Assembly: GCA_020630715.1 (NCBI GenBank)
Contig: JAHDIQ010000008.1
Location: forward strand, 62,001-126,000
Reading direction: 5' to 3'
DNA: 64,000 bases
Source: Nonlabens sp.
GTDB taxonomy: Bacteria > Bacteroidota > Bacteroidia > Flavobacteriales > Flavobacteriaceae
This document shows positions 53,334 to 63,000 of this stretch, piece after piece. Each line of letters opens with the position of its first letter. The stretch's first letter is position 1. A program made the translations under genes and the position numbers. The notes under the pieces are model-generated. The model saw only the letters and a list, made by a program, of their open reading frames with translations. It made no database searches and was not told where the DNA came from.

Positions 53334-53978
53334 ATGGCATTACTATCTAAAAAAGACAGCAAGTTATTAAAAGATCCTTTACTGGATAACAATCCCATTA
53401 CCATTCAGGTATTAGGAATATGTTCTGCACTTGCGATCACGGCAGAGCTAAAGGCATCTATCGTAATGACCGTTTCTGTACTATTTGTTATGGGTGTAGG
53501 TAACGTCGTTATTTCTTTAATGCGTAATATCATTCCATCTAAAATTAGAATTATCGTACAGCTAGTAGTGGTAGCATCACTAGTAATTATTGTAGATCAG
53601 GTACTTAAAGCCTTTGCTTACGAGCTCAGTAAAACCCTATCGGTATTTGTAGGATTGATTATTACTAACTGTATTATTATGGGACGTTTTGAAGCATTTG
53701 CTTTAGGAAATGGACCCTATAGATCATTCCTAGATGGAATAGGTAATGCAGCAGGATATGGTTTTATACTAATCCTAGTAGGTTTCTTTAGAGAGTTATT
53801 AGGTTCTGGTACTTTATTAGGTATTTCAGTACTAGGTGATCCTATCGCAAAAACTGGATTATACGCAATAGGTTATGAAAATAACGGTTTCATGTTACTT
53901 TCTCCTATGGCGTTGATCGTTGTAGGATTAATTATCTGGGTACAACGTGCTAGAAACAAAGATTTAATAGAAGACTAG
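53334..53978 (+). CDS. nqrD: Na+-translocating NADH:quinone reductase subunit D
   Basis: 214 residues, six TM helices: KDPLLDNNPITIQVLGICSAL at the start, IVGLIITNCIIMGR-type helix (VGLIITNCIIMGRFEAFALGN), and GNAAGYGFILILVGFFRELLGSG. Forms, with NqrE, the inverted pair that holds a Fe-S/Cys site (ICS, TNC). Two bp after nqrC; the next gene starts 63 bp further, after a palindrome copy. Confidence 0.95.
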   Translation: MALLSKKDSKLLKDPLLDNNPITIQVLGICSALAITAELKASIVMTVSVLFVMGVGNVVISLMRNIIPSKIRIIVQLVVVASLVIIVDQVLKAFAYELSKTLSVFVGLIITNCIIMGRFEAFALGNGPYRSFLDGIGNAAGYGFILILVGFFRELLGSGTLLGISVLGDPIAKTGLYAIGYENNGFMLLSPMALIVVGLIIWVQRARNKDLIED

Positions 53979-54007
53979 ATTTATAAGTACTACGCTTTTA
54001 GCAATTT

Positions 54008-54023
54008 CGCTTTCGCGAAAGCG
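54008..54023. repeat. CGCTTTCGCGAAAGCG palindrome, perfect copy, inside the nqr operon
   Basis: Exact copy in the 63-bp gap between nqrD and nqrE, the only sizeable gap in the operon. Confidence 0.9.
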
Positions 54024-54041
54024 TAATTAAAACAACATCAA

Positions 54042-54776
54042 ATGGAACATATAGAATTATTTTTTAAGTCCATCTTTATAGATAACATGGTTTTTGCAAC
54101 ATTCTTAGGAATGTGCTCTTATCTAGCGGTATCTAAAAAAGTAACAACATCCGTAGGAATGGGTGCAGCAGTAGTATTTGTATTAGGAATCACTGTACCA
54201 TTAAACTGGTTACTGGATCAATACATATTACAACCAGGTGCTTTATCATGGTTAGGTGCAGATTTTGCAAGCTATGATTTAAGTTTCCTTTCATTCATCA
54301 TGTTTATCGCAACGATAGCAACGATGGTACAGTTAGTAGAAATTGTGATAGAGAAATTTTCTCCATCATTGTATAACTCTCTAGGTATATTTTTACCATT
54401 GATCGCAGTAAACTGTGCGATTCTAGGTGGATCACTCTTCATGCAATCGCGTGAGATAGCATCGATAGATCTTGCATTTAACTATGGTATATCATCAGGT
54501 ATAGGATGGTTCCTAGCTATCCTTGCTATTGCCGCAATCCGTGAGAAAATACGTTACAGTTCAGTACCAGCACCATTACGTGGATTAGGAATTACTTTTA
54601 TTATTACTGGTTTAATGGCGATAGGTTTCATGAGTTTTGGTGGAATGCTAACCGGTGGTGATGAAGCAAAAGAAGAGAAAAAAGAAGTGGTTGAGAAATC
54701 TGTTATCCTAGAAGATAAGTTATCAGATGATACTACGACTACAGAGTTAGATGATAAGTTAACGCAAGCAAATTAG
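54042..54776 (+). CDS. nqrE: Na+-translocating NADH:quinone reductase subunit E
   Basis: 244 residues. Six TM helices: [24 protein letters not shown] with the conserved [37 protein letters not shown] with VNC, and [21 protein letters not shown]. Typical NqrE ends soon after; here about 40 further acidic/lysine residues ([12 protein letters not shown] and a D/T-rich end) form a soluble tail. Function of the tail unknown. Confidence 0.94.
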   Translation: MEHIELFFKSIFIDNMVFATFLGMCSYLAVSKKVTTSVGMGAAVVFVLGITVPLNWLLDQYILQPGALSWLGADFASYDLSFLSFIMFIATIATMVQLVEIVIEKFSPSLYNSLGIFLPLIAVNCAILGGSLFMQSREIASIDLAFNYGISSGIGWFLAILAIAAIREKIRYSSVPAPLRGLGITFIITGLMAIGFMSFGGMLTGGDEAKEEKKEVVEKSVILEDKLSDDTTTTELDDKLTQAN

Positions 54777-54780
54777 GAGC

Positions 54781-56091
54781 ATGATGATTTTAGAAGCAGG
54801 AACTTTAGGAACAGTAACGGCAACAGTTGTAGCCTTTTTACTAATCGTATTGTTATTAGTAACACTTTTACTGGTAGTAAAGCAAAAATTATCTCCATCT
54901 GGTCCAGTGACCATTAATGTAAACGGAGAACGTGATCTTACGACAGGATCGGGAGATACGCTGTTAGGAACACTAGGAGCAAATAAATTATTCTTACCAT
55001 CTGCTTGTGGTGGTGGTGGAACTTGTGTACAGTGTAAATGTATCGTTAAAGATGGCGGTGGCGGAATCCTTCCTACAGAAGAACCTCACTTTACACGTAA
55101 AGAAATTGCCGAAGGATGGAGATTAGGATGTCAGGTTAAAGTAAAACAAGACATGGTGATTGAGATTCCAGAGGAAGTTTTTGGTATCAAAAAATGGGAA
55201 GCAGAGGTTGTACGTAATTACAACGTTGCATCATTTATTAAAGAGTTTGTAGTGCGTTTACCAGAGGATATGCACTATGAAGCTGGTGGATACATTCAGA
55301 TTGAAATTCCAGAATGTACGGTGAATTTTAAAGATATGGATATCACAGCACATCCTGAAGAGCATGACACGCCAGATAAGTTTCAGGCAGAATGGGATAA
55401 GTTTAACTTATGGCCACTAGTTATGAAAAACGATGATATAGTGGAGCGTGCCTATTCAATGGCATCTTTTCCAGCAGAAGGTCGTGATATTATGTTAAAT
55501 GTACGTATCGCAACACCACCATGGGATAGAGCGAAGAATGGCTGGATGGATGTAAATCCAGGTATCGCTAGTTCTTATATTTTTAATCAAAAGCCAGGTG
55601 ATAAAGTAACTATTTCTGGACCTTATGGTGAATTCTTCATCAATGAGTCTGATGCAGAGATGCTTTACGTAGGTGGTGGAGCAGGAATGGCGCCTATGCG
55701 TTCACATTTGTATCACTTATTCCGTACGGTTAAAACTGGTCGTAAAGTAACATACTGGTACGGTGGACGTTCTAAGCGTGAATTGTTCTACATTGATCAT
55801 TTTAGAGCACTTGAAAAAGATTTCCCAAACTTTAAATTCTACATGGCATTATCTGAGCCGTTAGAAGAAGATAATTGGAAAGTTAAAGATGGAATAGACG
55901 GTGAAGGTGACGGTTTTGTGGGATTCATACACAATTGCGTTATCGATAACTATTTGAATCATCACGATACACCAGAAGATATAGAACTTTATTTCTGTGG
56001 ACCACCATTGATGAATCAGGCGGTTCAAAAAATGGGAGAAGACTTCGGTATTCCAGACGAGAACATCCGTTTTGATGACTTTGGAGGATAA
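54781..56091 (+). CDS. nqrF: Na+-translocating NADH:quinone reductase subunit F
   Basis: 436 residues. One N-terminal TM helix, a [2Fe-2S] ferredoxin domain with C-x5-C-x2-C ([14 protein letters not shown]) and a later Cys in RLGCQV, then FAD- and NADH-binding domains ([63 protein letters not shown]). Entry point of NADH electrons. Two ATGs at 54781 and 54784; either may be the start. Last gene, followed by a terminator. Confidence 0.97.
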   Translation: MMILEAGTLGTVTATVVAFLLIVLLLVTLLLVVKQKLSPSGPVTINVNGERDLTTGSGDTLLGTLGANKLFLPSACGGGGTCVQCKCIVKDGGGGILPTEEPHFTRKEIAEGWRLGCQVKVKQDMVIEIPEEVFGIKKWEAEVVRNYNVASFIKEFVVRLPEDMHYEAGGYIQIEIPECTVNFKDMDITAHPEEHDTPDKFQAEWDKFNLWPLVMKNDDIVERAYSMASFPAEGRDIMLNVRIATPPWDRAKNGWMDVNPGIASSYIFNQKPGDKVTISGPYGEFFINESDAEMLYVGGGAGMAPMRSHLYHLFRTVKTGRKVTYWYGGRSKRELFYIDHFRALEKDFPNFKFYMALSEPLEEDNWKVKDGIDGEGDGFVGFIHNCVIDNYLNHHDTPEDIELYFCGPPLMNQAVQKMGEDFGIPDENIRFDDFGG

Positions 56092-56117
56092 TTATATCTT
56101 TAAATTGACATTAGATC

Positions 56118-56146
56118 AACCCAACTCTGTAGAGTTGGGTTTTTTA
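56118..56146 (+). terminator. intrinsic terminator of the nqr operon
   Basis: 11-bp stem (aacccaactct / agagttgggtt) with a tiny loop and a following T run. Confidence 0.9.
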
Positions 56147-56215
56147 TTAGACGATCTTTAAGAAATACATTCAGTTTGCTTTAAATTGATATCTTTAAGC
56201 GAATTATGAAATGAT

Positions 56216-59200
56216 ATGAAAAGAGTGGACATAGTGACTACGTTAAGGTCGTCACTAATTGTTTTGTGCCTTCTTTGTTCGGCGATACTTTATAGTCAAG
56301 TCTATCACGAGGTTTTTACTTCTCGCGATGGTCTATCTATAGATTATGTGGAAGATATCGTTCAGGATGATTTTGGTTTTTTATGGATTTCTGGATCTAG
56401 GCTGGACAATAGAGAAATAATTGCCAAATCCAGTCCCGTTTCTCTTCAACGTTTTGATGGTAAAAACTTCCACAATTTTAATATTCAATTTCAAAAAAAA
56501 CCTATTCAGGTGAGCAAAATGTTACCCTATCGGGACTCGTTACTGTTGCTATATTCAAAGAATGATAATATAGATGTTATAGTTGAATTTAATCCTAATA
56601 GCACTAATTATCAACATATTGAAAATAATGATTTTGAAAATGTTGCAAACGTAAGGAAGGTAGAAGATCATTATTATTTGCTTAATGCTACAGGTACTAA
56701 AATAGATGTATCACATTTTAATGAAGACCATACGGTAGGGTCGTTGTTCTCTTTTGAAAATGAGGTTAATGTTATTAATATCGACCGCAATACTCAGTTT
56801 ATAGCATTTAAGGATTTATTCATTTTTAGTGATAAATACTTTCCTATAGTTATTACAGGTAGAGATGGTGTAGAGGTCAAAAGATTTTCAAATAAAAATT
56901 TTAATAGAGCGCGCAACCTCATTTCAAATAAATTGTGGATTGAGCAACACTTCATCCATGATAATGAGCTATATGCTTTTATGGGTAATGATGATAGGTT
57001 ATATAAATTTAATAAAAACACCTTAAGATTTGAGGTGATTATAGACGGGTATTTTGTAGGTAAAACAGCTCTCAAAACTTTTAAAGACAGCTCTGGAAAT
57101 CTTGTAATTGCTTATATCAGTAATGACAGACTTAACCTAGTAACCATTGATAATGAAGAGGTTGTTCCTATCCATAGTCATACGGTTAACAATTCTACAA
57201 CCATTCAACTATGGTCCCAAAATGTAAAAAATGAATTATGGCTAGCTACAAAAAACGAAATTCATTATTATAAGTTTTCTAACAATCAGTTTGAGAAGTT
57301 TCTATTAGATCATCAAATGCGAGCAATTAAGCGCATTGAAGATGAAAACTACTTAATTGCAACTGAAGATGGTGGCTGGTATTCGTATAATCACTTGAGT
57401 AAAAAGGTGATGAAATTTCCTGTGTTTGAAAATGGTAAGGAAATTATTTTGAATTCTTCTAGAAACATCATTGTAGATAAGGACACCTTGTGGTCTCATT
57501 CTTCTGGTAATATGGTTGCAATACACAGGAAAACGGGTAATACCATATCCTATCGCGATTACCCAGTTCAATGCCTAGAACAGTTAAATGATAGTGTTAT
57601 TGTCTCTGGGACAAAACATTATAACTTAATGAGTTTTAATATCGCTTCAAGAACTTTTGAGGCATTGGTAAAAACAGATTCATTAAATCATATAGATTTA
57701 TCAATAGATCAAGACAAAGAATGGATAGTAACGGCGACTCAACAGGGAATCTTTAAATATAATCTTAAGGATAAAACATCATCTCTTATTTCTACAGGTC
57801 TTAAAGACAACTATTTTCTAGTATCAGATTATTTTAATGACTATGGATTTTTATTAGGAACTAGAGATGGAAATATCGTAAAATTCAATCCACAGGATGA
57901 TACCGTTTCCATAATTTATGAAGATACTTTGAATGCTGGGATTGCAACGATTATACCTTATGAAAATGATTTATGGATCTCTACCTTCAATGGATTAGTC
58001 CATTTTGATCCTATGCTTCAAAAGTCTACCAGATATTCAATTAAAGATGGTTTGTCCCATAATGAAGGTAATAGATATAGTGCATCTTATACTTCTAATG
58101 GTATACTCGCTGGTAGTTTATCAGGAATAAATCATTTTGTGCCTCAAGATTTAGTAGCACAGCAGTCACGTGATTCTTTGAGTTTGCTAAAAATTCGAAA
58201 ATTTAATCCTAAGTTAAACTCTTTTGTTGATGTGTATGATAAGTCCGCTTTCGCGAAAGCGAAAACCATCAAACTACCCGTTGAAAATAAGCAGTTAGAG
58301 CTAGAATATTCTCTTACTGGGTTAGATGTGTTACGTAATGAGTCTTATGAATACAGACTTGATGACAATGATTGGGTAACCTTAGGTGATAAGAAAAAGT
58401 TACAATTTTTAAATCTTGCATCTGGTGAATATGATCTAGAACTAAGAGCAAGAGATTTTTCAGGTGAACTTATAGGAAAACCGTTGTTGTTGAAAATTAA
58501 TTCAGAAGATTTTTTTTATAAAAAATGGTGGTTTATTGTATTGATATCTTTAACCATAATAACACTCTTAGTCTATTTTTTAAAGCAGGAAAAATTAAAA
58601 AAATTGATGCAAGTTCAATTTTCTCAGGATTTAATCGAGAAACAAGAGTTAGAAAGATCAAGAATTGCAAAGGAATTGCATGATAGTGTAGGTCAACAAT
58701 TGACTTTAATTAAACAGACAGCACAGAATGAAGAATTAAATCATATCTCAGTATTAACTAATTCTACACTAGAGGAAGTTCGTAGCATTTCTCGCAACTT
58801 ATATCCTGCAAATCTTCATAGACTTGGTTTTAAAGCTAGTGTTGAGCAATTACTAGAAGATATTGATGAACAGACTGATATGTTTATAGATTTAGAGATT
58901 GAAAACATTGATCGGTTTTTAGATCAAAGAGCTACACTGAATTTATATAGATTCATTCAAGAAGCTGTTTCAAATGTAATTAAACATGCAAGGTCTAAAA
59001 CGCTACAAATACATATTACTAGTGAAACAAATGTTATAAATGTTTCCATTATTGATAAGGGTACTGGATTCAAAAACTCTACAGAATTGATGAAAAACTC
59101 TCTAGGACTAAAAACATTAGAGGAACGTATTAAAATTATTAATGGTAATTTAGAAATCCTAAGTGTCATAGGAAAAGGAACTGAATTAAAATCAACGATT

Positions 59201-59218
59201 CCTAAATCAAAATCATGA
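56216..59218 (+). CDS. two-component sensor histidine kinase with regulator propeller (Reg_prop/Y_Y_Y)
   Basis: 1000 residues. Signal peptide/first helix (to about residue 27), a large periplasmic region of beta-propeller repeats that begins SRDGLSIDYVEDIVQDDFGF-like and ends near residue 690 (WISTFNGLVHFD, YSIKDGLSHNEGNRYS), a Y_Y_Y domain (YEYRLDDNDWVTLG), a TM helix (about 771-790), then the HisKA_3 dimerisation helix with the phospho-acceptor H822 in RIAKELHDSVGQQL and a HATPase domain with the N-box FIQEAVSNVIKHA and DKGTGF. A single polypeptide with sensor and kinase, but the receiver is separate. Overlaps the regulator gene by 4 bp. Palindrome copy at 58246 read AFAKA. Confidence 0.9.
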   Translation: MKRVDIVTTLRSSLIVLCLLCSAILYSQVYHEVFTSRDGLSIDYVEDIVQDDFGFLWISGSRLDNREIIAKSSPVSLQRFDGKNFHNFNIQFQKKPIQVSKMLPYRDSLLLLYSKNDNIDVIVEFNPNSTNYQHIENNDFENVANVRKVEDHYYLLNATGTKIDVSHFNEDHTVGSLFSFENEVNVINIDRNTQFIAFKDLFIFSDKYFPIVITGRDGVEVKRFSNKNFNRARNLISNKLWIEQHFIHDNELYAFMGNDDRLYKFNKNTLRFEVIIDGYFVGKTALKTFKDSSGNLVIAYISNDRLNLVTIDNEEVVPIHSHTVNNSTTIQLWSQNVKNELWLATKNEIHYYKFSNNQFEKFLLDHQMRAIKRIEDENYLIATEDGGWYSYNHLSKKVMKFPVFENGKEIILNSSRNIIVDKDTLWSHSSGNMVAIHRKTGNTISYRDYPVQCLEQLNDSVIVSGTKHYNLMSFNIASRTFEALVKTDSLNHIDLSIDQDKEWIVTATQQGIFKYNLKDKTSSLISTGLKDNYFLVSDYFNDYGFLLGTRDGNIVKFNPQDDTVSIIYEDTLNAGIATIIPYENDLWISTFNGLVHFDPMLQKSTRYSIKDGLSHNEGNRYSASYTSNGILAGSLSGINHFVPQDLVAQQSRDSLSLLKIRKFNPKLNSFVDVYDKSAFAKAKTIKLPVENKQLELEYSLTGLDVLRNESYEYRLDDNDWVTLGDKKKLQFLNLASGEYDLELRARDFSGELIGKPLLLKINSEDFFYKKWWFIVLISLTIITLLVYFLKQEKLKKLMQVQFSQDLIEKQELERSRIAKELHDSVGQQLTLIKQTAQNEELNHISVLTNSTLEEVRSISRNLYPANLHRLGFKASVEQLLEDIDEQTDMFIDLEIENIDRFLDQRATLNLYRFIQEAVSNVIKHARSKTLQIHITSETNVINVSIIDKGTGFKNSTELMKNSLGLKTLEERIKIINGNLEILSVIGKGTELKSTIPKSKS
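58246..58261. repeat. CGCTTTCGCGAAAGCG palindrome, perfect copy
   Basis: Exact copy in the sensor-kinase gene, read S-A-F-A-K-A-K between the propeller and the Y_Y_Y domain. Confidence 0.9.
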
Positions 59219-59847
59219 ATCAACCTTCCATTATAATAGCAGATGATCACCCTATGTTACTTGCAGGACTGCATGCTTCATTAACTTCTAATGGCTTTAA
59301 CGTAGTAGCAATAGCAGAAGATGGTGCAAAAGCCTTAAAATCCATAATGGAATTGGAACCAGACGTTGCATTATTAGATATAGAAATGCCAGTACTTTCA
59401 GGTTTTGAAGTTATTGAAAAGTGTAAAAATAAAGGAGTTAAAACAGCCTTTGTCCTGCTTACTTCACATAAAGAAAAAGGTTTTGTAGCTCAAGCTCAAA
59501 AACTACAGATAAAGGGTTACTTACTTAAAGACGAGCCTTTTGAAGATTTAGAGCGTTGTATTAAATTAGTTCATCAGGGGAAACAATGCTTTAGTAAAGT
59601 ATTTCAAGATGTCTTAGATGATCAAGTACTTCCTGAAATTCAAAAGATCAAACGACTTACATCATCAGAGCGTATTATTATCAATTACATTTCAAAGCAA
59701 TTATCTTCTCAACAAATAGCCGAAGAACTAAGTATATCTATAAGAACCGTGCAGAAACACCGAAGCAATATCATTTCAAAATTAGAGATAAATACTAGCG
59801 ATGATGCACTTAAAAAATGGGTTCAAGAAAATGCTCACTTTCTTTAG
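59215..59847 (+). CDS. LuxR/NarL-family response regulator
   Basis: 210 residues. Receiver domain with the acidic pair ADDHP, phospho-acceptor D55 in ALLDIEMPVLSG, T/S in LLTSHK and K in YLLKDEPF; the C-terminal LuxR-type helix-turn-helix is RLTSSERIIINYISKQLSSQQIAEELSISIRTVQKHRSNI. Partner of the upstream kinase by overlap. It probably acts on the T9SS cargo gene that follows: four TACGTA sites lie 65-101 bp after its stop and in front of that gene. Confidence 0.92.
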   Translation: MNQPSIIIADDHPMLLAGLHASLTSNGFNVVAIAEDGAKALKSIMELEPDVALLDIEMPVLSGFEVIEKCKNKGVKTAFVLLTSHKEKGFVAQAQKLQIKGYLLKDEPFEDLERCIKLVHQGKQCFSKVFQDVLDDQVLPEIQKIKRLTSSERIIINYISKQLSSQQIAEELSISIRTVQKHRSNIISKLEINTSDDALKKWVQENAHFL

Positions 59848-59912
59848 GATTGAATCAATTCTTTTTGAGTTGATCTGAAATACCTTCTTTTAATTATTAC
59901 AAAATTTTCCTA

Positions 59913-59948
59913 TACGTACCCTACGTAGTTATTACGTACAGGTACGTA
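59913..59948. promoter_or_regulatory. array of four TACGTA sites at helical spacing
   Basis: The palindromic hexamer TACGTA occurs at 59913, 59922, 59933 and 59943, steps of 9, 11 and 10 bp, all on one face of the DNA. It lies between the response-regulator gene and the cargo gene and fits a site for an oligomeric LuxR-type regulator. Confidence 0.6.
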
Positions 59949-60002
59949 TTTGATGCCAGCTATAATAAAACTAGCTTGCTCATCGAAAAGAGTAATGGTT
60001 GT

Positions 60003-60029
60003 TAGGGATGTTTATCCCTAGTTTTTTTC
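60003..60029 (+). terminator. hairpin plus T run, terminator or attenuator
   Basis: 7-bp stem (tagggat / atcccta), 4-nt loop, then g and seven T. It is 156 bp after the regulator stop but only 23 bp before the cargo start codon, and no promoter fits into those 23 bp. Confidence 0.75.
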
Positions 60030-60051
60030 TCTACCCGTAACTTATAGAATA

Positions 60052-63000
60052 ATGAAAAGAGTATTACTTATTGCGCTATTTTTTATTACAGGAGTTACGG
60101 CTAGCGCTCAATTATTCACATCAATCCCAGATCCTGCTTTTGAACAAGAGTTAATAAACTTAGGGATAGATTCTCCTGGGCCTAATGGTAGTGTAATTAG
60201 TGCTAGTATTAGAAGTGTTACAACTTTGTCCATTAATAACCCAGCCATTAATGACTTAACTGGTATTGAAGGATTTCAGAACTTAACTACTTTAGTTATT
60301 AGTAATACCAGTATTTCATCTTTAGATGTAAGCACTTTGGAAAACCTTACTGATGTTGTATTAACTAATAATTCAAACCTGAGTTCCTTATCATTAGGTG
60401 ATGATGACTTAGACTTAACTGTAAATAGTAACAGTGGATCACTAACACTACTTGTTGACCTTTTTAAGATTAACCACACTATTCGTCTTTTTGGTAACCA
60501 GAGTGTGGCTTTTATATCATCACTTGCGAGCTTAACGCTTACTCCTTATAATATTACTAGTGTTAGTGTGTCTTCAAATACATTACGTAACCTTAATCTT
60601 TCAAGTATTCCTGATCTCAATAATATCGATTTAGTTATACCTAATATTGAAACTTTAGATATAAGTAATACCAGTATTTCGTCTTTAAACACGACTGCTT
60701 TAATGAATCTAACCAGTTTAGACGTCAGTAATACTAGTGTTTCGTCTTTAAACACGACTACTTTAATGAATCTAACCAGTTTAGACATCAGTGATACTAG
60801 GATTTCTAATTTAGATATATCTAGTTCTCCAAACCTCAATGTTTTAGATGTTAGTTCTAATACGAGTCTTTCAACTCTTAATATACAGAATACAAGCCTT
60901 TCTTTAATAGACCTAAGTACTAACGCAAGCCTTACTGATGTTATATTAAATAATAATTTAAACATGAGTTCCTTGTCATTAATTGATGATAACCTAAACT
61001 TAACTGCAAATAATAATAGTGGATCACTAACACTATCTGTAGACCTTTTAAATACGAGCCACACTATTAATCTAAATGGTAACCGGTTTGTTAGATTTAC
61101 ATCATCACTTCCTAGCTTAACGCTTACTTCTGATACTATTACTAGAGTTAATGTGTCTTCAAATACTTTACGTGACCTTGATCTTTCAGGGATTCCTAAT
61201 CTCAATAGCCTCAACCTCTCCTTTTCTCTTAAATTTAACCTTGAAACTTTAGACATCAGTAATACTGGTATTTCGTTTTTTGACACGTCTAATCTTTGGA
61301 ATCTAACCAGTTTAGACGTCAGTAATACTGGCATTTCGTTTTTAGATACGTTTGATTTAAGCAGTTTAACGAGTTTAGACGTCAGTAATACTAGTATTTC
61401 TTTTTTTTATATATATTCTCCTAACCTCAATGTTTTAGATGTTAGTTCTAATACGAGTCTTTCAACTCTCTATATACAGAATTCAAACCTTTCTTTATTA
61501 GACCTAAGTACTAACACAAGCCTCACTGATGTTACATTAAATAATAATTTAAGTCTGAATTCCATAGCATTAATTAACGATGACCTCAACTTAACTGTAA
61601 ATGATGTCCCATTATTATTAGTTGACCTTTTAAATACTAACCACACTATTAATTTTACTGGTAATAGTTCTCTTGCCTTTACATCATCCCTTGCAAGCCT
61701 AAAGATTACTTCTAATACTATTACTAGTGGTTTTGTTTTTTCAAGCACATTACTTGACCTTGATCTTTCAGGGATTCCTAATCTCAATAATATCAACCTA
61801 TCTACAGTTAATCTTGAAAATTTGGATATAAGTAATACTAGTGTTTCGACATTAAATACGACTACTTTAATGAATCTAACCAGTTTAGATGTCAGTAATA
61901 CTAGTATTTCTAATTTAGACATATCTAACTCTTCTAACCTCAATTTTTTAGATGTAAGCTCTAACGCAAACCTTTTAACTCTTAATGCAAGTAATACAAG
62001 CCTTACTTCACTAGGTCTAAGTTCTAATACGAGCCTTGTTAGTCTAAATCTTAGTGATAACCCTAACATCACAGAATTAAATTTGCAAAATGGATCAAAT
62101 ACAAACATAAGTGGTGCAAATTTTATTAGTATGAATACACCTAATCTTAGCTGTATTCTGGTTGATGACGTGGCTTTTTCCAATATAAATTGGACCAATA
62201 AAGACGCTGCAAATAGTTTTAGTACGGATTGTGGGTTCGCTAATGATTTCATTTATGAAAACAGTGCTTGGACACCTAATGATCCTAGTGACTTATCCAA
62301 CCCAGCAGGATTTAATGACAATGTGATTATTAGAGATGATGTTACTATTAGCTCTGACTTTAGAGCTGAAAACTTAATTATTGAAACAGGAAATATTTTA
62401 ACGTTGAGCAATTTAGAGTTGATAACAAATGGTATAGTTACAAATAACGGCATGTTGAATGCTGCTTCATCTTCAGTAGTTGCTTTTGGTGGTTCTAACA
62501 CTTGGTCTATGGGACAATCCACAATAGGAATATTAGAACTCGCAAATGCAAATCTTACACTCTCAGGAACCGTATCAATTACAGATGCTATTTACAACAA
62601 TGATACTATAAGTACATCTACATTAAACACAACTGGATCTACCGTTACTTTATCTAGTGATGTAAATGGATATGCTATTGTAAGTGGTGCACAGCTTACT
62701 ATTAATGGCGATGTAGTCATAGAAAATTACTTCCCAGATCGTAGAGCATTTGAATTATTAAGTGTGCCATTAACCACAACCACAACAATTTTCCAAAACT
62801 GGCAGGAGAACGGCGCTAGTTCTATGGGCTTAGGGACTCATATTACAGGAAGCGCCGGATCTGCTGGAGGATTTGACGTAACAGGAACTAATAATTCATC
62901 CATGTATTCTTGGGATATGATCAACCAGACATGGGATGCTCAACTATCGACAAATGGAAGTTCAGATACGTTTAATGCTGGTGATTTTTACAGGTTACTT

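Noticed and set aside
21068-54023. Intergenic CGCTTTCGCGAAAGCG copies as terminators
   Set aside because: They lack consistent T runs, occur inside genes and within the nqr operon, and real terminators lie next to several of them.
60276-62522. Three long minus-strand open frames (60276-60479, 60546-61334, 61470-62522 region) with repeated valine/leucine/serine-rich sequence
   Set aside because: They are the antisense of the leucine-rich repeats of the + strand gene, which has one uninterrupted frame from 60052 to the window end with a signal peptide and sorting domain.
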